DNA of 64,000 nt from contig OX419335.1 of assembly GCA_948470475.1 (NCBI GenBank), positions 23,759,234 to 23,823,233 on the forward strand, in the 5' to 3' direction. The position numbers and the translations under genes were made by a program. This stretch comes from Galaxea fascicularis (lineage: Eukaryota > Cnidaria > Anthozoa > Scleractinia > Euphylliidae). Under the pieces are notes generated by a model. It did not search any database. It saw only the letters and a program-made list of their open reading frames with translations, and was not told the origin of the DNA. Positions within the stretch are counted from its first letter, which is position 1; every line of letters starts with the position of its first letter. Positions 29,722 to 43,100 of the stretch are shown here, piece by piece.

Positions 29722-32700
29722 CTTTAGAGCCTCACGACGTTGAAATTCCATTTTAGCAATTTCGTTTTCCACCCATTCTGGGACATCAGGTATGGCATAG
29801 GCCACTGCAAACTTGATTCCAAGTACGAGATGCTGAAAAAGGAAAATGAGTCGTGAAAGGATTCGGAATTCCGATAGTAACAGTTATAAGTGTATCTAAA
29901 TCCAAAACTAACGACCTGGTTAAAAAATAAATTACACTCAATGGACATTTTAAAAATTATGATATTCCTTTCGCATTTGTGTAATTCTAAGGTACCGTGC
30001 CATCTTGCCATCTTCACCTTACTATAAGTTCTTGTTGTCCTTTTTGTTCTTGTTCACTGACAGTGGTTAAATCTGCTGCGGCGAAATTCCAATTTTCTTG
30101 CTCCTTTGTTCTTAACAATGCGCCATATCGTTTCACCCGCATTATGAATTATGTCACCTGTCCCCATTCAGATCCCAAAAGTATGCAGGACGTTTCTCGC
30201 ATGAACCTAGTGTAATGACCTATGTTCCCATGAGTCTCCTGTAGCTCAGTAGTGGAACATCTGGACTCTTAATTGGAGGGTCACAGGTTCCACGCCTGTT
30301 AGAAGAACTCGGAATTTCTTTTTCGAGTATGCGTGAGACACTAGAGCGGTTTTCAATGAGTGTCGAAAAACAACACTCCGACCAATCACAAGAGACGCAA
30401 ACAGCGTAATGCATATGCCGGTGCCAATCAGAATTCGAAGCAATTACATGCAGCTGGCGAAAAGCGCGGGAAAATGTGCGCAAGCAAGCAGTCACGATTG
30501 GTTTTGGTTTTGATTCTCATTGGTTAAAAAAGTGGCGTGAGTTTTGCTGGCCAATCACAGAGCGAAGCAATGCAAAACTAAAGCAAAGATTCATTTTTCA
30601 TCCATTATTCCTTTTTTTCGTTGTCGATGTTATGCTGATTGCAACTGAAGTACACATTTTTATCAAAATGAGATGGACTCACCTCCAGCACGACTATGAG
30701 TATGATTCTGTCGGTGACTGTCATGTTGGGGAACATCCGCTGGACTGAGCCACCCATTCCTAGCAAAGCCAGGTTCACCATCACTGCAACTACTCCCATC
30801 ACCTCCATTGCATCCTAAAGAGAAAAACATTGATACGGCTGCATAGTACAATGGAGTCTTTGAAGGTCTGTTATCTATTTGCTTGTCGTAATGACGAGAA
30901 GTTTATGAACATGTATACAAGAAACGAGGGAAACACAAATTTACAATTTTGCCACAATGCAATTGCACAAAATATTCTACCCTTTCCCCCTGCAATTCCC
31001 GCTGTTAATTTTTTTCCTTAACAATCTATTTCCGCCTTCACACAGGTTATAACTACAAGATAACATGTATCTTTTACACTTCTTTAGTGTTGATTCAAAG
31101 TTGCACGTTAAATTACTGGTCATTACTTATCCTTTAAGAGATGCTTGTCAATCGAGCAGAAAGAAAATTGAGTTAACTGTTAAGCTGGTTCACATACCTG
31201 CCAGGTTCCGATGTTCTCAACTCTTTCTCCGAATGGCCTTCGGAGGTTAGTGCACAGCTTAAACGCATCGCTTCTGATCTCGATGATGTTGTTCAGCAAA
31301 GCACACAATGCGGCTAGCGGAAAGGCTGAAGAGAACAGGACCACGTAACCAAACTGTATGAACATTTCCAGGTAATCTTCAAAGGTGTCCTGTGGATGAC
31401 AAGTTAGAATGCAAATTACATGGTCGTCATCGTCATTATCATTGTCGTTGTCATAACATCACTGTGATTAACATCATTGTTGTCCTTACAACCACTACCG
31501 ATACCATAATCATTCACATCATCAACGACATTATCATCGTTATCATTAACTCCATCGCCACTATCATCGTTACCGTTGTCGTCATCATCAAAATCCCATC
31601 GAATCGTCATTTGATTTCAGTCTAGCTCTCCACTAAAACACCACCATCGCCCCTGAAATTGTTTTACCTCGTATTCAGCCATGGTGCTCTCGATCTCAGC
31701 CTGGTTCATAAGAGGTGTATCCAGTTCCTTAGGTTTATCTGATTTCTCATTTCCGCTCGAACTGGCTTTGTTCTTTCCTTCTTTCTCGTCCAACTCCTTC
31801 TTAGCTTTGGCCTCCTGCTTCTTTAACTTCCACTCCTTCACTTTTTGCTTTACGAATGGCACTAAAGCTTCTTTAACGTTTCCAACAACTTGCTTGGTAA
31901 TGAGGAGGGCTGCAAGTTGCTGTGAATTACAAGCAAAAGTTATTTTTTTGCGGCCGGAAAATACTATCGAAGTCTGATGAACAGTAAAGTATTCTCAATT
32001 GCGGCCATTTACGAGCATGTTACGAAGGGCATGAGTGCTTTTCATTGATGATACTATTTCTGTAAGGTGTTTATGGAACGGCTTTCTACCTGTGTGTCAA
32101 GGAAAAGTCGGCATGCAAGTATGAGCTGTCAATCGATGCTTTATTTGTAATTTATCTCAGTGACGTGTATTTCAGACATTTCTCCTCTGAATGCCAAACT
32201 GTTGTGTAGTCATTTGACTGAATTTGTACTTTACCGCTGTTAAGATTTGAAAGTGAGCGTGAGGGTAAAATGCGCGTTTGAATGTGCATTTAAATGAGCC
32301 TGCGATGGAGTATGGAGGGTCTACTCACGTTTTTCAGCCTGTCCATGTCCTGGATGTAGAAGGCGATGTAAAAGAGCGCCAAGAAAGCGTTAAAGAATTG
32401 GAACTGCAATTAAATGATAACAACTTCATAATTACTGCATGCCCAGATTAATAGGACGTACATATAATCGTAATTCAATAACTTTCTCAGTTCTGTTTTT
32501 CACTGCAATGTTCGCCATATACAGCGTTCACTTTGTTTAGTTTTCGTTAAAAAATACATTTCTAAATGTAGATAACAATGATATGCTTAGCTTTAATGAA
32601 GAAAGATCTTACCGAGACAAGCTTGATGATCAAATGATTTTCGTATGTCTCTTGAAGCCGATAATTTTCTGTGAACAGAAATGTAAGGCAAAGCTAAACG

Positions 32701-35700
32701 TTGCTGAGGATGAATTTCGGGTGAGAGGACAATGTTAGGGAGAAAAGAAGGTTGGTAAAAGAGGGAATGCTTCAAGGTGAAATTGGTTCGCTATGTACAT
32801 TGTGATGAGAAATCTGCCGACTTCTCTTTTCTACTCACCTTTGTCGTTCAAATGATAAGCCACCTTCTTGTAATTATCATCCAACATACCGATGCAGACT
32901 GCCAAGGCGACTTTTGGAGCGAACTTGAGTGGCTTGGGAGGGTTCTCCATGGCGTCTACCCATCGTTGAAACTCAAAACACAGCAGCATAGAAAGACAGA
33001 CGACGCCCAAGGATGTCAAGATTATAGGTAGGGATACGCAGTAACGGAAGATGTTTCTCTTCCAGGAAGGGTAATGAGGCTCTATTCGTCCAGTTATTTC
33101 ACTGGGTTGATAATCACCCTGTGGATAATTATTGGTTTTCAGTCAGTGACATTTAAAAGGTAGAGCACTTTTTGCTATTGTTTATCGACACATCTTATTA
33201 ACTGAGAATTTAGTGACCTGTTATTTTCTCTTAGTAATAAGCTCTTGTTTCGCTAACATTCGAAATGCATGGTTCATTTGGCACCAGAAACCATCGGCTG
33301 ATGGTAAACTGTTCTATGTAGTGAATTCTTCGACTCCTTGGTTTGAAAGCGATGTAACTTTATTTTTCAGACATCGTCTTCCGAATGTCGAGATTTTGGG
33401 GTTTCAGTAGGTGGTAATTACCTTCACCTCCCCCATGAGCAACACCCTTATTTCTTTGGCAAAGACGGATATCATTAAATCTTCAAGGCATATTACCGGT
33501 ACCGTACCCTAAAGAGAGGTCTTGGTTCTTTCAAGGCATCAGATGGCATGTCCATTGTACCCCACTTGTATGCAAGCTCGGCGCTCTTTCGTTTCCATGC
33601 CTCCAGAAACAGAGTGGCCCAAACGATGTTGAAGATGTTGAAGAAGAGGATGCACCAGTCACGTGTCACCTCGCTCCTGTTGGACAGGACAAACGTGATG
33701 ATACCAAGGACTGCGGGCGCTACGAGCCATTTGGTGTACATACCCAACCATGCAAAATACATGGCAATTTTTACACCGAAGTACTGGCAAATGTCGTCTG
33801 TGGATGAAAAAAGAATCAGTTTTTTAAGAGTTTGTAAAATCTCTTTAGGATGATAGGATTCGTAAACAGGGACCAAAAGGTGCGCTGGCGTGTAATTCAC
33901 ATCTCCTGACTTGATGTTTCTTTGGCATTAAAAAGTTTAAAACCCTTATGTTTAATTCATCATACTTCGATCTAAATAAGTTGATTTAGTTTTTGCTATG
34001 CTTCTATTTTATTTTTATTTTATTAGTTTGTCTTTGATACCTTCGTTGTAACTGTTCTAATTGCGTCACAGTTTTCTGACACTATATCAACACTGTTATT
34101 TTAATTTCAAATTATCTACTCTTGGTGAAACAACAGATGTTTATAAAGACTCACCTAGAGGCTGTTTCTTGAAGAATGCTGAGACCCAGGTCTTTTTTAG
34201 TTTTGCAAGGTCGTCGTGATTGTGAAGGGGAAACATTTTTTCCACTACGCCTTCTGATAGCAGCTTGGGAACTGAGAATGATACGAATTTAAAGTGTCTT
34301 AAAACTAAGTAGTTCTTTTTTTTTTGAGGATTTTATAGGACGGATTCTTCTCAAGTTAGCTGGCTACAATTCATTGTTGTTATCTAGCTTTTTATTTAAA
34401 GATGCGGATATAAATGGTGCCATTAAACAGTTATTCCACCGAGTTCGAGTTCGACTTTCTCAAAGTCCGTTTGCAGCAAGTCTAAGTCATTTCATATCCG
34501 ACAAGCGCGAATTATTCACACTACCCACAAATTATGGACGGAACATGTCCAGCTAAATGTGTGGAAATCGGATACTTTCGCCGCAACTACCGAGTCAGGT
34601 CAGGACTTTTATTCCGATCCCACTTTGTTTCTTACCAATCTGTTGTCCCTCTACAAATTTGATTTTGCCCAGTTCGTCTCCCTGGACCGCTCTCAGGTCA
34701 TTCACCATTTCCAGGATCATACTTTGCCTTTCGCCTGACGTAAAGAAGGTCGTCGGATCATCGCTGCCCTCGTAGCTCGTTCGTTCGTCGTATTTGAACT
34801 CTGTCATTCCGCCCGTTTTGAGCTTCTTTCTCAGACCCAAGTGCTCTGCTTCTTGCAAGAACACCTGAAAAGGAAGACCATGGAACGATTTTGTTCACCG
34901 TGTTTTTAAGTTGTCTGCTAGGATAGGTTGGGTTGGGCACCGGCGTAAGGCCTATTTGTGTTTGACTTTAGACGACTATTCAAAACCGGAGGGGAAAGAA
35001 AACGTGCCGAGAGTTGGAGCTAGGAAAAAAATTCTTTGCAAGAACATCGTTGCAAAGAAATTGTCCAAAATTCTCTAGATAACGCGATAGCAACCAAGAA
35101 GCCTATTTCTTTACAGCACAAGTCGTCGGCTTTAAATTGGTACGCCATTGTTGGACATACTCATATGTCACAGAGCTACGTTCAAAGATTGAAGTTTACT
35201 ACCTCATTACAAGACTCAATTTAAGTCTTGCTTTTAAAGGTAAATTAAATGTTACCTCAAATGATGAAGTGAGGTAAAAGCCGTACACTGGTGAATGTGC
35301 CATTTGTCGCACATGGACATCAACATCTTGGACACGTGCCCGGAGTCTGGACAACAGCCACATGACGGTGTAGTCTTCAGTGCCTTTGGGAAACGTTACC
35401 AGAACATCGCACGTTTTCGAGGGAGTGGAATGTTCCCATAGTTTTGAGGACAATACAAACTTTCCAGCTTTTTGAAAGCCCCCTGTTGAGAACAAGCAAT
35501 ATGGAAAACAGTTGCCGTGTTCTGTTGCTACTGTTGGCACTAATTTTTCATTGCTCCCTGTTGCGGTTGACATCCGCTCAATACAGACTGTCTTACACCA
35601 CATTCAAAAAGACAGCTTAGATGGAATCTTTAACGAGAGCAGTTGATAGGGAACCAGACTGAAGAATCATTAGAAACGCCTCAAACAGCCGTCACCGAAC

Positions 35701-38405
35701 GTGCAGACTTGCAAAGGTAGCATTATCCTGGTTTGCACCTGAGCTGCCCAGCTGCACTCGCAAGGCAGCCTCTTCTTTGTGATTTACGCTGGTTGCTTAT
35801 GGGACGAGCATCCGTTTCAAGGTTTCAAGTGTCTTTCATATGTTAAAAATCATTTATTGGATTTTACCTTCGTCGCCTTTATCGCCACTGAATACATCTT
35901 TAGCTGCTGTCTTCGCTGCAAATGCGTAAAAATCATTATTTACTACTACCTTTTTTGCTAACATGTAAAGGGAGTACCAAACTCTTTAACAGGAATAATC
36001 AGCAGAGTCTCTGTAAATAAACCTAAAAGGATAAGCATGTGATCCGAGTTGTTTGGATATCGATTATAGACTGAAATGATAATAAAGAACACCTCATCCA
36101 ACCAGTTATCAGTTAAAAGAAAAAAACCTAGCTGATTCTCTAGTCCCGCCCAAGCCTGACTAATAACTGATTTCCAACGCAAGTTGAAATCTAAGCCTTG
36201 AAATTTGGATCTTCATAACAATATTTTGATTTCCCCATTTATATTAATAACCTATCATTGACAGGAACAAAAAATACTGATGTAGTTAGTAGTATCCTTA
36301 CCAAAACCTTACAAGCAAACGAATGAATTATTTTACGTTGTGCATAATTTAAATCGTTCGACTTTTCGAGGGACGCTTTGTAAAGTAGAGCTAAAAAATT
36401 TGGAGTGCCGTAGACGGTAATAACTTAGTGGTATTTCGTGGTAAATTGGAAGACAAGATAAAACAAACACTCCTGGCGTACTTCCCTCGGTTATACTGGA
36501 AAAATGTAGATATAAGAAAGAATATTTAATGAGCTACTACGATCTTCCTTGTCCTTGTTTTTAAGAACTTAGGTTATATGCAGCGAGGAAAAGCGAAGCG
36601 TAAACAACAAACGCAAACCTGAGACAGTAAATAAAATGGAGAAAATTGCCTTAAATGCTCATGGACAATTGCTTAAGGCCTTTTTTTCTGCAAACCAGGC
36701 TATAACAGCTTTCAACTTTTGCAAAACCGGGGCACTTCGTCAGAGTACTTTCCATACACTCCACTTTTGGCGAACATGAAGATAAGTTGGTTATATTAGT
36801 ACTAAATATTACCTTCCTTCCCGCTTGTCTTTCGATCCGGGACGGGCATTTTCGCGAGTTTTTAGGTCCGAAACGCCAGAGCGCTTCCTCCAAACCTCAC
36901 AATTTTTACCTCGAAAACTAAACTGGAAAAGAAACTCCAGGCTAACACACCTGCTAAATTTATAACCAGTAGAAGACGCACTTCTAGATGCAACCTGATT
37001 GGCCAAACGCCTGTCTATCAACGACTGCTAAGCTGCATACAGCAGGTTTCCTAACCATACTAACAGGTGGATGTTTGTAATGGGAAGTCTAGATCTGTAC
37101 CGACATTTCGTGTGACAACAATTTAAACGAGCGTGAGCGCAATTACAAGTTGAATTATTGGCAGCTGTATGAATTATGGCATTTATTCTAAAAGGCTAAT
37201 ATATTCTTTTAAGCACCTGACAGTCATTCCCTTGTGCAGCTGATCGTTTTCTTTCATTTTGGATTTTTATTTGGATCTTTCAAAAAAGAAAAAAATTAAT
37301 GGTGCGCGACAAAACAAAAACGATAAAAATTATGACGTTCTCAACGGCTATCAAAAGGCGTGAAATTTTATTAAAATTTATATAAAAAGGAGTCACATTT
37401 GGTATACGAGCACTACAGAAGGTCCACCACATAGTGTTAGTTCTCTTGAATTCCGCCCGCTTATCCCAGTAGCTGGAGATATACCTTGATTTAATCGTTA
37501 GAATGTTAAACAAGTGAAGTTTGTATCGTCAATTTACAATTTAGCGCCATTTTCAAATAGTATACCATACAAAACATAATACATTCATACCCTGTTTGTG
37601 TCCAGTTTTAAGTCCAATAAAAGTATGGGAGGTGGGTGAATTTGGCGGGGGGGGGGGGAGGGGGGTTGAGGACCATTGCCATTATGATTTCCAATCCTTG
37701 TGTTCGTTGCCCACAGCACCGTCATTTCCGTAATTACGCTAATTACTATGTACCTTTAAATAAAGGTGAAAATAACTTATGAAGCCAAATGCAAGACCAC
37801 AAAAAAGAACATGTTTACGATAACTTTATACTGGTTACTCGCTAATCTTTGTAAGTCATAAGGATAGACCAGTTCAGGGAGCATTTATTCATTAATTGTT
37901 TCAAGATTTCCCAAAGTGAAATGCTCGAATAAATATTCATAATTGGTAGCTGCTTCTTTGACAGCAAGTCAAACGGTGGCAACGGCCGATGCGTTAGCAA
38001 ATTGCGTCCAAATGATTGTCACAGTTCAAGAAACGTTCAAGCTAACTGTACGATGACGTCGTTGTTAATTTCCTAGAATTTCAGGTCATGTCATTATCAA
38101 AACTGAACGCTTAATTTAGTAATCTAGATGCAAATTTTATGACCATGGACAAATATGGCTACTCATAAACACTTCTGAAATCATGCAAAGAGGCAAATAT
38201 AAATCTGCCTGCTTTCTCTCAGCCTTTCTGCAATTCACACATCCGGACCGCCGGCTTGAGATGTCTTTTTTGAGGGAGGGGAGAGGGGGTTAGAAAATCA
38301 GCCTTTAACAGATTTCACACAGAACAGCTCTTTCAACTCACCCCAGTTCGAAGCGTTCTCGGTCTCAGTCTTGGCAAATTTCCATGCTCTCTTCACCCCT
38401 TCCAT
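29722..38405 (-). CDS. ANO8: Anoctamin-8 (TMEM16 family), 3' end not located
   Basis: Twelve exons in transcript order, all phase-consistent: 38342-38405, 35256-35482, 34636-34864, 34155-34271, 33508-33797, 32839-33118, 32613-32668, 32329-32403, 31668-31919, 31198-31389, 30683-30814, 29722-29832. They give 675 codons with an open 3' end. Family blocks include [35 protein letters not shown], and the strongly conserved [14 protein letters not shown] in the [14 protein letters not shown] helix region. The pattern is closest to ANO8 by memory. ANO8 is a multi-pass membrane protein reported at ER-plasma membrane contacts. A Lys/Glu-rich loop is encoded by 31668-31919. The 21-codon first exon is an inference: its ATG directly follows an in-frame TAA, and its phase and consensus GTGAGT donor fit exon 2. 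The C-terminal tail exon was not found. Confidence 0.92.
30236..30312 (+). mobile_element. tRNA-like SINE head in an ANO8 intron
   Basis: It reads TCCTGTAGCTCAGTAGTGGA followed by an anticodon-like arm and the B-box-like GGTTCCACGCC. It is degenerate in the B-box and runs into unrelated sequence. It lies in the intron between 29832 and 30683, antisense to the gene. Confidence 0.5.
31420..31610 (+). repeat. Degenerate ATC/GTC trinucleotide repeat in an ANO8 intron
   Basis: A long run of ATC, GTC, ATT and TCA words gives open frames of low complexity on both strands. It lies between ANO8 exons 31198-31389 and 31668-31919. Confidence 0.75.
35483..38341 (-). other. Large first intron of ANO8
   Basis: No exon was recognised inside. 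A poly-G tract lies at about 37649-37668. Minus-strand frames at 36651-36893 and 36809-37021 have no family resemblance. The extent depends on the first exon at 38342-38405 being correct. Confidence 0.5.
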
Positions 38406-40113
38406 TTAAGACCACTTGTCCCGTTCGATTAAATATCTTTCTACTGATACGACGTTCATTGTAGAGTACAAGAAAGTGAAGACACCCAGTGCGCCTTTTC
38501 ATCGCTATCACAGGGAAATTAGGCCCTGGATGAAATAAAAATTATTCTGAAATTCACTGCACGGGCTTGAGTCTCTGAGGCAACGCCGGCCGTAGCAAAA
38601 TATTTCTTAAGAAATCAACATTTTACGCGACTCCAATGATTTTGTCTCTTCTCGAAGCGGATCCTGGCTAGTTCGTTTTTCACCACGCGCTGCGATCGGT
38701 CAAGAAACGACGACAGATCGCAAGGCTGCATACAACCAAATCTATGAAAATCGTGCGATTCCGCATTTCTGTGAATATCATTAATTCGCTGTTGCTATAA
38801 ACACAGAACAAGTGTTCACACTAAATGGCAATATTTCTCGACCACACGTAGCTGTTCATGTGTAATACATCCCCCATTAGCGGACTCTAGCCTCAAGTAA
38901 TGGTCCTTATACTGCCAGGTGATTATAACTATTTCTAATTTATCTAACTTACTTCCCAACCGAATCTGCACCTTTTCTTCTCTTCCAGTCCCTCCCCGCT
39001 TCCTGTTGTCCTTCTCAGCCTGCCTCCTTTGCCATCTCATATATATTCATATTCATCTTTATTCACACTTTTCAGGTACAAAAAAAGACGAAAGAAGAAA
39101 AAGAAACTAAAGGAAACGAAATGATATAAGATATATAACCATATGAACAATTTTTGAACTATTTTGCAACAGGCAAAGTAGCAAAGCGTTCGAGTTGGCT
39201 GCTGCCTATTTACAAGCCGGAAGAAAGGAAAGAGGGAAACAAATAATAATTAAGACCAAACTAATTCACCAGGCAAGAAGTATTATGAAGACGGAAAGGA
39301 AATGGTTCATTAAAAGTTACTTTCAGAAAAGTCAGAAAACAGTAATAGATGTGATTACAAAATGAGATTTTAGTTGGAAATTCCTTTGCTTCTAAGAAAT
39401 CCACTCTAATTTATCCACAGGTAGCCCAAGCTAACATGATATTGCGTAACAGCGTTGTTATAAGAGTTTGTATGGGAATATAACGATTGTACAGAATAGT
39501 TCAAATTAAGGGGGGGAAATAATAAAATCGACTTACCTCTTGTTGTGATTATTATATGTGCATGTGAGTATTATATATGGAGAGGTATACAGAGACGCTA
39601 ATTCTCGCTAGAATCGCTCTGAAACGCCTCCAACCGCCATAAAAACACAAGTTATACTCACAACAAGAAAAGGTAAGTCGATTTTATTATTTTTTCCCTT
39701 ATTTTGAACTATTCTGTTCAATCGTTATATTCCCATGTAAACTATTATAATGTCACGTTACCTTGCGTTACTAGCATGTGATACACATTCTGGAGTTCCC
39801 GTATGAACTCGTGTTTTTGGATGGCCGCCGTTGTGTTCGCCCTTAACAATAACAACGCTGTTACGCAATGTCATGTTTGCTTGGACTACCTGTGACTTAT
39901 CCCGAAAAGCTGCTTTTTAGATTGTGAAGACTCTACTATTACTCCCCATCAAGGATGCGCACCTCTTCCATACAGAAGTTACAATTTGAAGGGAGGTAAA
40001 AAGGGTATTTGGCACATTACATTTCTTCCCCGGGGAGGGGCAGGTGGTTATCTCACGAACCAGAGAAAGGCTGGAACGGCGGACGCCTGCCAGAGTTTGC
40101 AACTTTGATCGAT
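38406..40113. promoter_or_regulatory. Shared upstream region of ANO8 (-) and the glucosylceramidase gene (+)
   Basis: The two genes start back to back with 1.7 kb between their start codons. No TATA box was fixed. A ~480-bp inverted-repeat element occupies 39416-39896, close to the glucosylceramidase start. Confidence 0.4.
39416..39896. mobile_element. ~480-bp long inverted-repeat element
   Basis: The left arm runs about 39416-39548 and the right arm about 39655-39896. Matching pieces include TTGCGTAACAGCGTTGTTA on the left against TAACAATAACAACGCTG on the right, and AATAAAATCGACTTACCTCT against GAAAAGGTAAGTCGATTTTA. The right arm has about 100 extra bases between its two matching blocks. 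It has no coding capacity. Confidence 0.75.
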
Positions 40114-43100
40114 ATGGATGTGAAAGTGGCGATCGTCCTTCTCTCCACCCTGTTTTCCATTTTCTTTGCAAAAACAGCGCAGTTTTCACCACCAAAATAT
40201 TCTACCTGTTTCAGTAAGGATTTTGGTTATGATGGAACAGTGTGTGTGTGTTCAGACGAACTACAGTGCGACTCATTCAGCGATGGTACTCCTTTGTCAA
40301 AGGACGAGTATGCAGTTTACACGAGCTCTAGAGCGGGTGATCGCTTTAGATTGAGGACTGGGATGCAAAATACGGTTTTGAATGAAGGCAAATCGTCTTT
40401 TTCGGAAGAAGAAGTTACTTTTGCTGTGAATCAGAGCGAGGTTTTTCAAAGCATTCTTGGATTTGGGGGAGCATTTACAGGTGACGGATTACGTTGTAGC
40501 TTTAAGTTGTTCATTTCACGATTCAGCTCATCCAGGACTAACCTGGGAAAGATTTCCGCACAGCTCCTTACATTAATTATACATGCATCACAGTCCTACT
40601 GACCCTGTTCAAAAAATGAATACAGTTTGAGTTACAAGATGCATGTTAAATTAATGTGTGGGACTGTGCGGATATCTTTCATGTCCTAACGTGTACTTTG
40701 AATCAATTCCAGATTAATAAGAGCAGCTTTCGATTGAGTATCATAGAACCAAATCAAAAGTAATAATTATTACTCTTAGACTAGCTTATCACAACTGATG
40801 CAGACAATGCGATGAACCACTCAGAAATTATGAGAAGCAACTAACTTACATGTAATTGGCATTAGTGCATGAAAATGTCTGTGTGCATGTTGCAACTGGT
40901 GTGTACAGTGGGCCAACCGTGACTTGTTAAACATTCATTATTTTTCAGATGCTGCTGGTTTGAATATTCTGAACATCAGTACCACCTTGCAAAAGAAACT
41001 CATTTCATCATATTTTTCTCAATATGGCATTGAGTACTCCATTGGCCGCATCCCCATGGCTAGCTGTGATTTCTCCACCTATCCCTACTCTTATGATGGC
41101 CATGAAGGAGACTTTCAAATGCAGAACTTTAGCTTGACCAAAGAGGACTTGAATCTCAAAATTCCAATTATGATATCTGCTTTGAACATGAGCACACAGA
41201 GCATTAAATTCTTTGGAAGTCCCTGGGCAGCCCCAGCATGGATGAAGACAAATGGAAAGATGCAAGGGGCTGGTGAATTGAAAGGAAAAGCTGGAGACAA
41301 GTACCATAAAGCTTGGGCATTGTATTTTGTTAAGTTCCTCAAAGCTTATGAGGATAATGGAGTGAAAATGTGGGGCCTTACTGTGGAAAATGAACCATCA
41401 ACTGGGTTTCTTAAGGGGTAAGTAGTATTGCATAAATGTGTTACATGTTGCTCATTTAACATATGGTGAGACATACTCATCCCCGGATTCCCACCTCTTT
41501 TCTGCTAAGAGATGCAGGGTCCTGGGGATCACTGAATGGTGGTTACACCATCACATGCTGTACAGTGATTGATCCTAGTTTTGTGTGGTCGGAGACTGCA
41601 AGGAAATGGATTTGGGGGAAGTGACAACATTTATGGATGCTAAAACAAAAATCTACTTCTTTGGCCCAGTGGTCCAGATAAAAGGGGATTCTTGGGTCAA
41701 GAATCCAAGAAAGCTCAGACTCAATGTGGAGAAAATGTTGTTGTCTAAAGTCAACAAGTGTTTGAATTCTCCATGGTAATTCCATATTTCTTTGCAGATA
41801 TGCTTTCCAGTGCATGGGTTTCACAGCAGAGACAGAAAGAGACTTTGTAAAAGAGGACTTAGGACCAACTTTAGCTAAGTTTGGTTACTCTGACGTTAAG
41901 CTGATGATGTTAGATGATGCACGTTTCTTTGTGGAGTCATGGGCGGACACAATGCTTGGTGATCCCCAAACTGCCAAATATGTTTCAGGGATTGCCCTGC
42001 ACTGGTATAATGAAGGATTAGTACCACCTGAATTACTTACAGCCACACATAAGAAGTAAGTGGAATCAATATTGCTTTTGATTGACAAAGAAATCCTGAG
42101 CAGCATTACCCTGAGCACTGCATTATTTGTATCATATCAAACACACACCCTTGAATACAATATTCACGATTAGCCTTGTAAATCTCAATACCAGCATGTA
42201 CACTGTATATTCCCTACACTTTTCTCCATACATTGTTTATGGTAATGGTGAGGAGAATTTATTAAACAATCAGGCCCCGGTTGTTCAGACGTTGGATAGT
42301 GCTATCCAACGGATAAATCGCTATCCAGTGGATAAGTATATTGGGAAAGCTAATTTAACTATATACTGGATAGATATTTATCTGGTGGATAGCGCTATCC
42401 AGCTTTTGAACAACTTGGGCCAGGTTCTTGGTCACTGGTTGATCACTTCCTTTTTTCTCACATCTTTATGTTTGATTGAGCAGTGGCACTGTACCAGTAA
42501 GGACTGAAATTAAACTGTAGTCACTCTTAGGAGTGAAAGGGTTAAAATGTATGATAGGTGAGTGCAATTTGAGAACTTTCAAATCACAATACTTGAGCTT
42601 ATTGAATCTGGAATGTAGAGGAAGGCTGTGCAATATATGTTTTTTTATTTCTAGTAGAGTCATCATGGTTTGATTTTTAACTAGGTTCTTGTCCTTTCTC
42701 AAGAGATTTGTTTCCAAGCACTCATATGTACCCTCATCTTAAAAAACAACATTTGTGATTCCAATCTGATGTTGATGGTGTCCCTTAGCAAACACCTGCA
42801 TGTATGATTAATATCATTGAAATTCAAATATATTCTGTGATTTTATTTCATACATTTTTTGTCACTTGCTCTTAATATTATTTACATAATAATTATTAAT
42901 ATGTATTTCACTCTAGGTTCCCTGATTACTTTCTTCTGAACACTGAAGCCTGTACTGGGTGGACAGGTCCACCTTCTGTGAGAGGAGTTCACCTTGGAGA
43001 GTGGTCAAGAGGAAGTGATTACAGTCATAGTATCATTGAGGTACTGTGTATATATAAATTGCATAATCTTTGTTGAAGTAGAAAAATGTAGTACCTCTGC

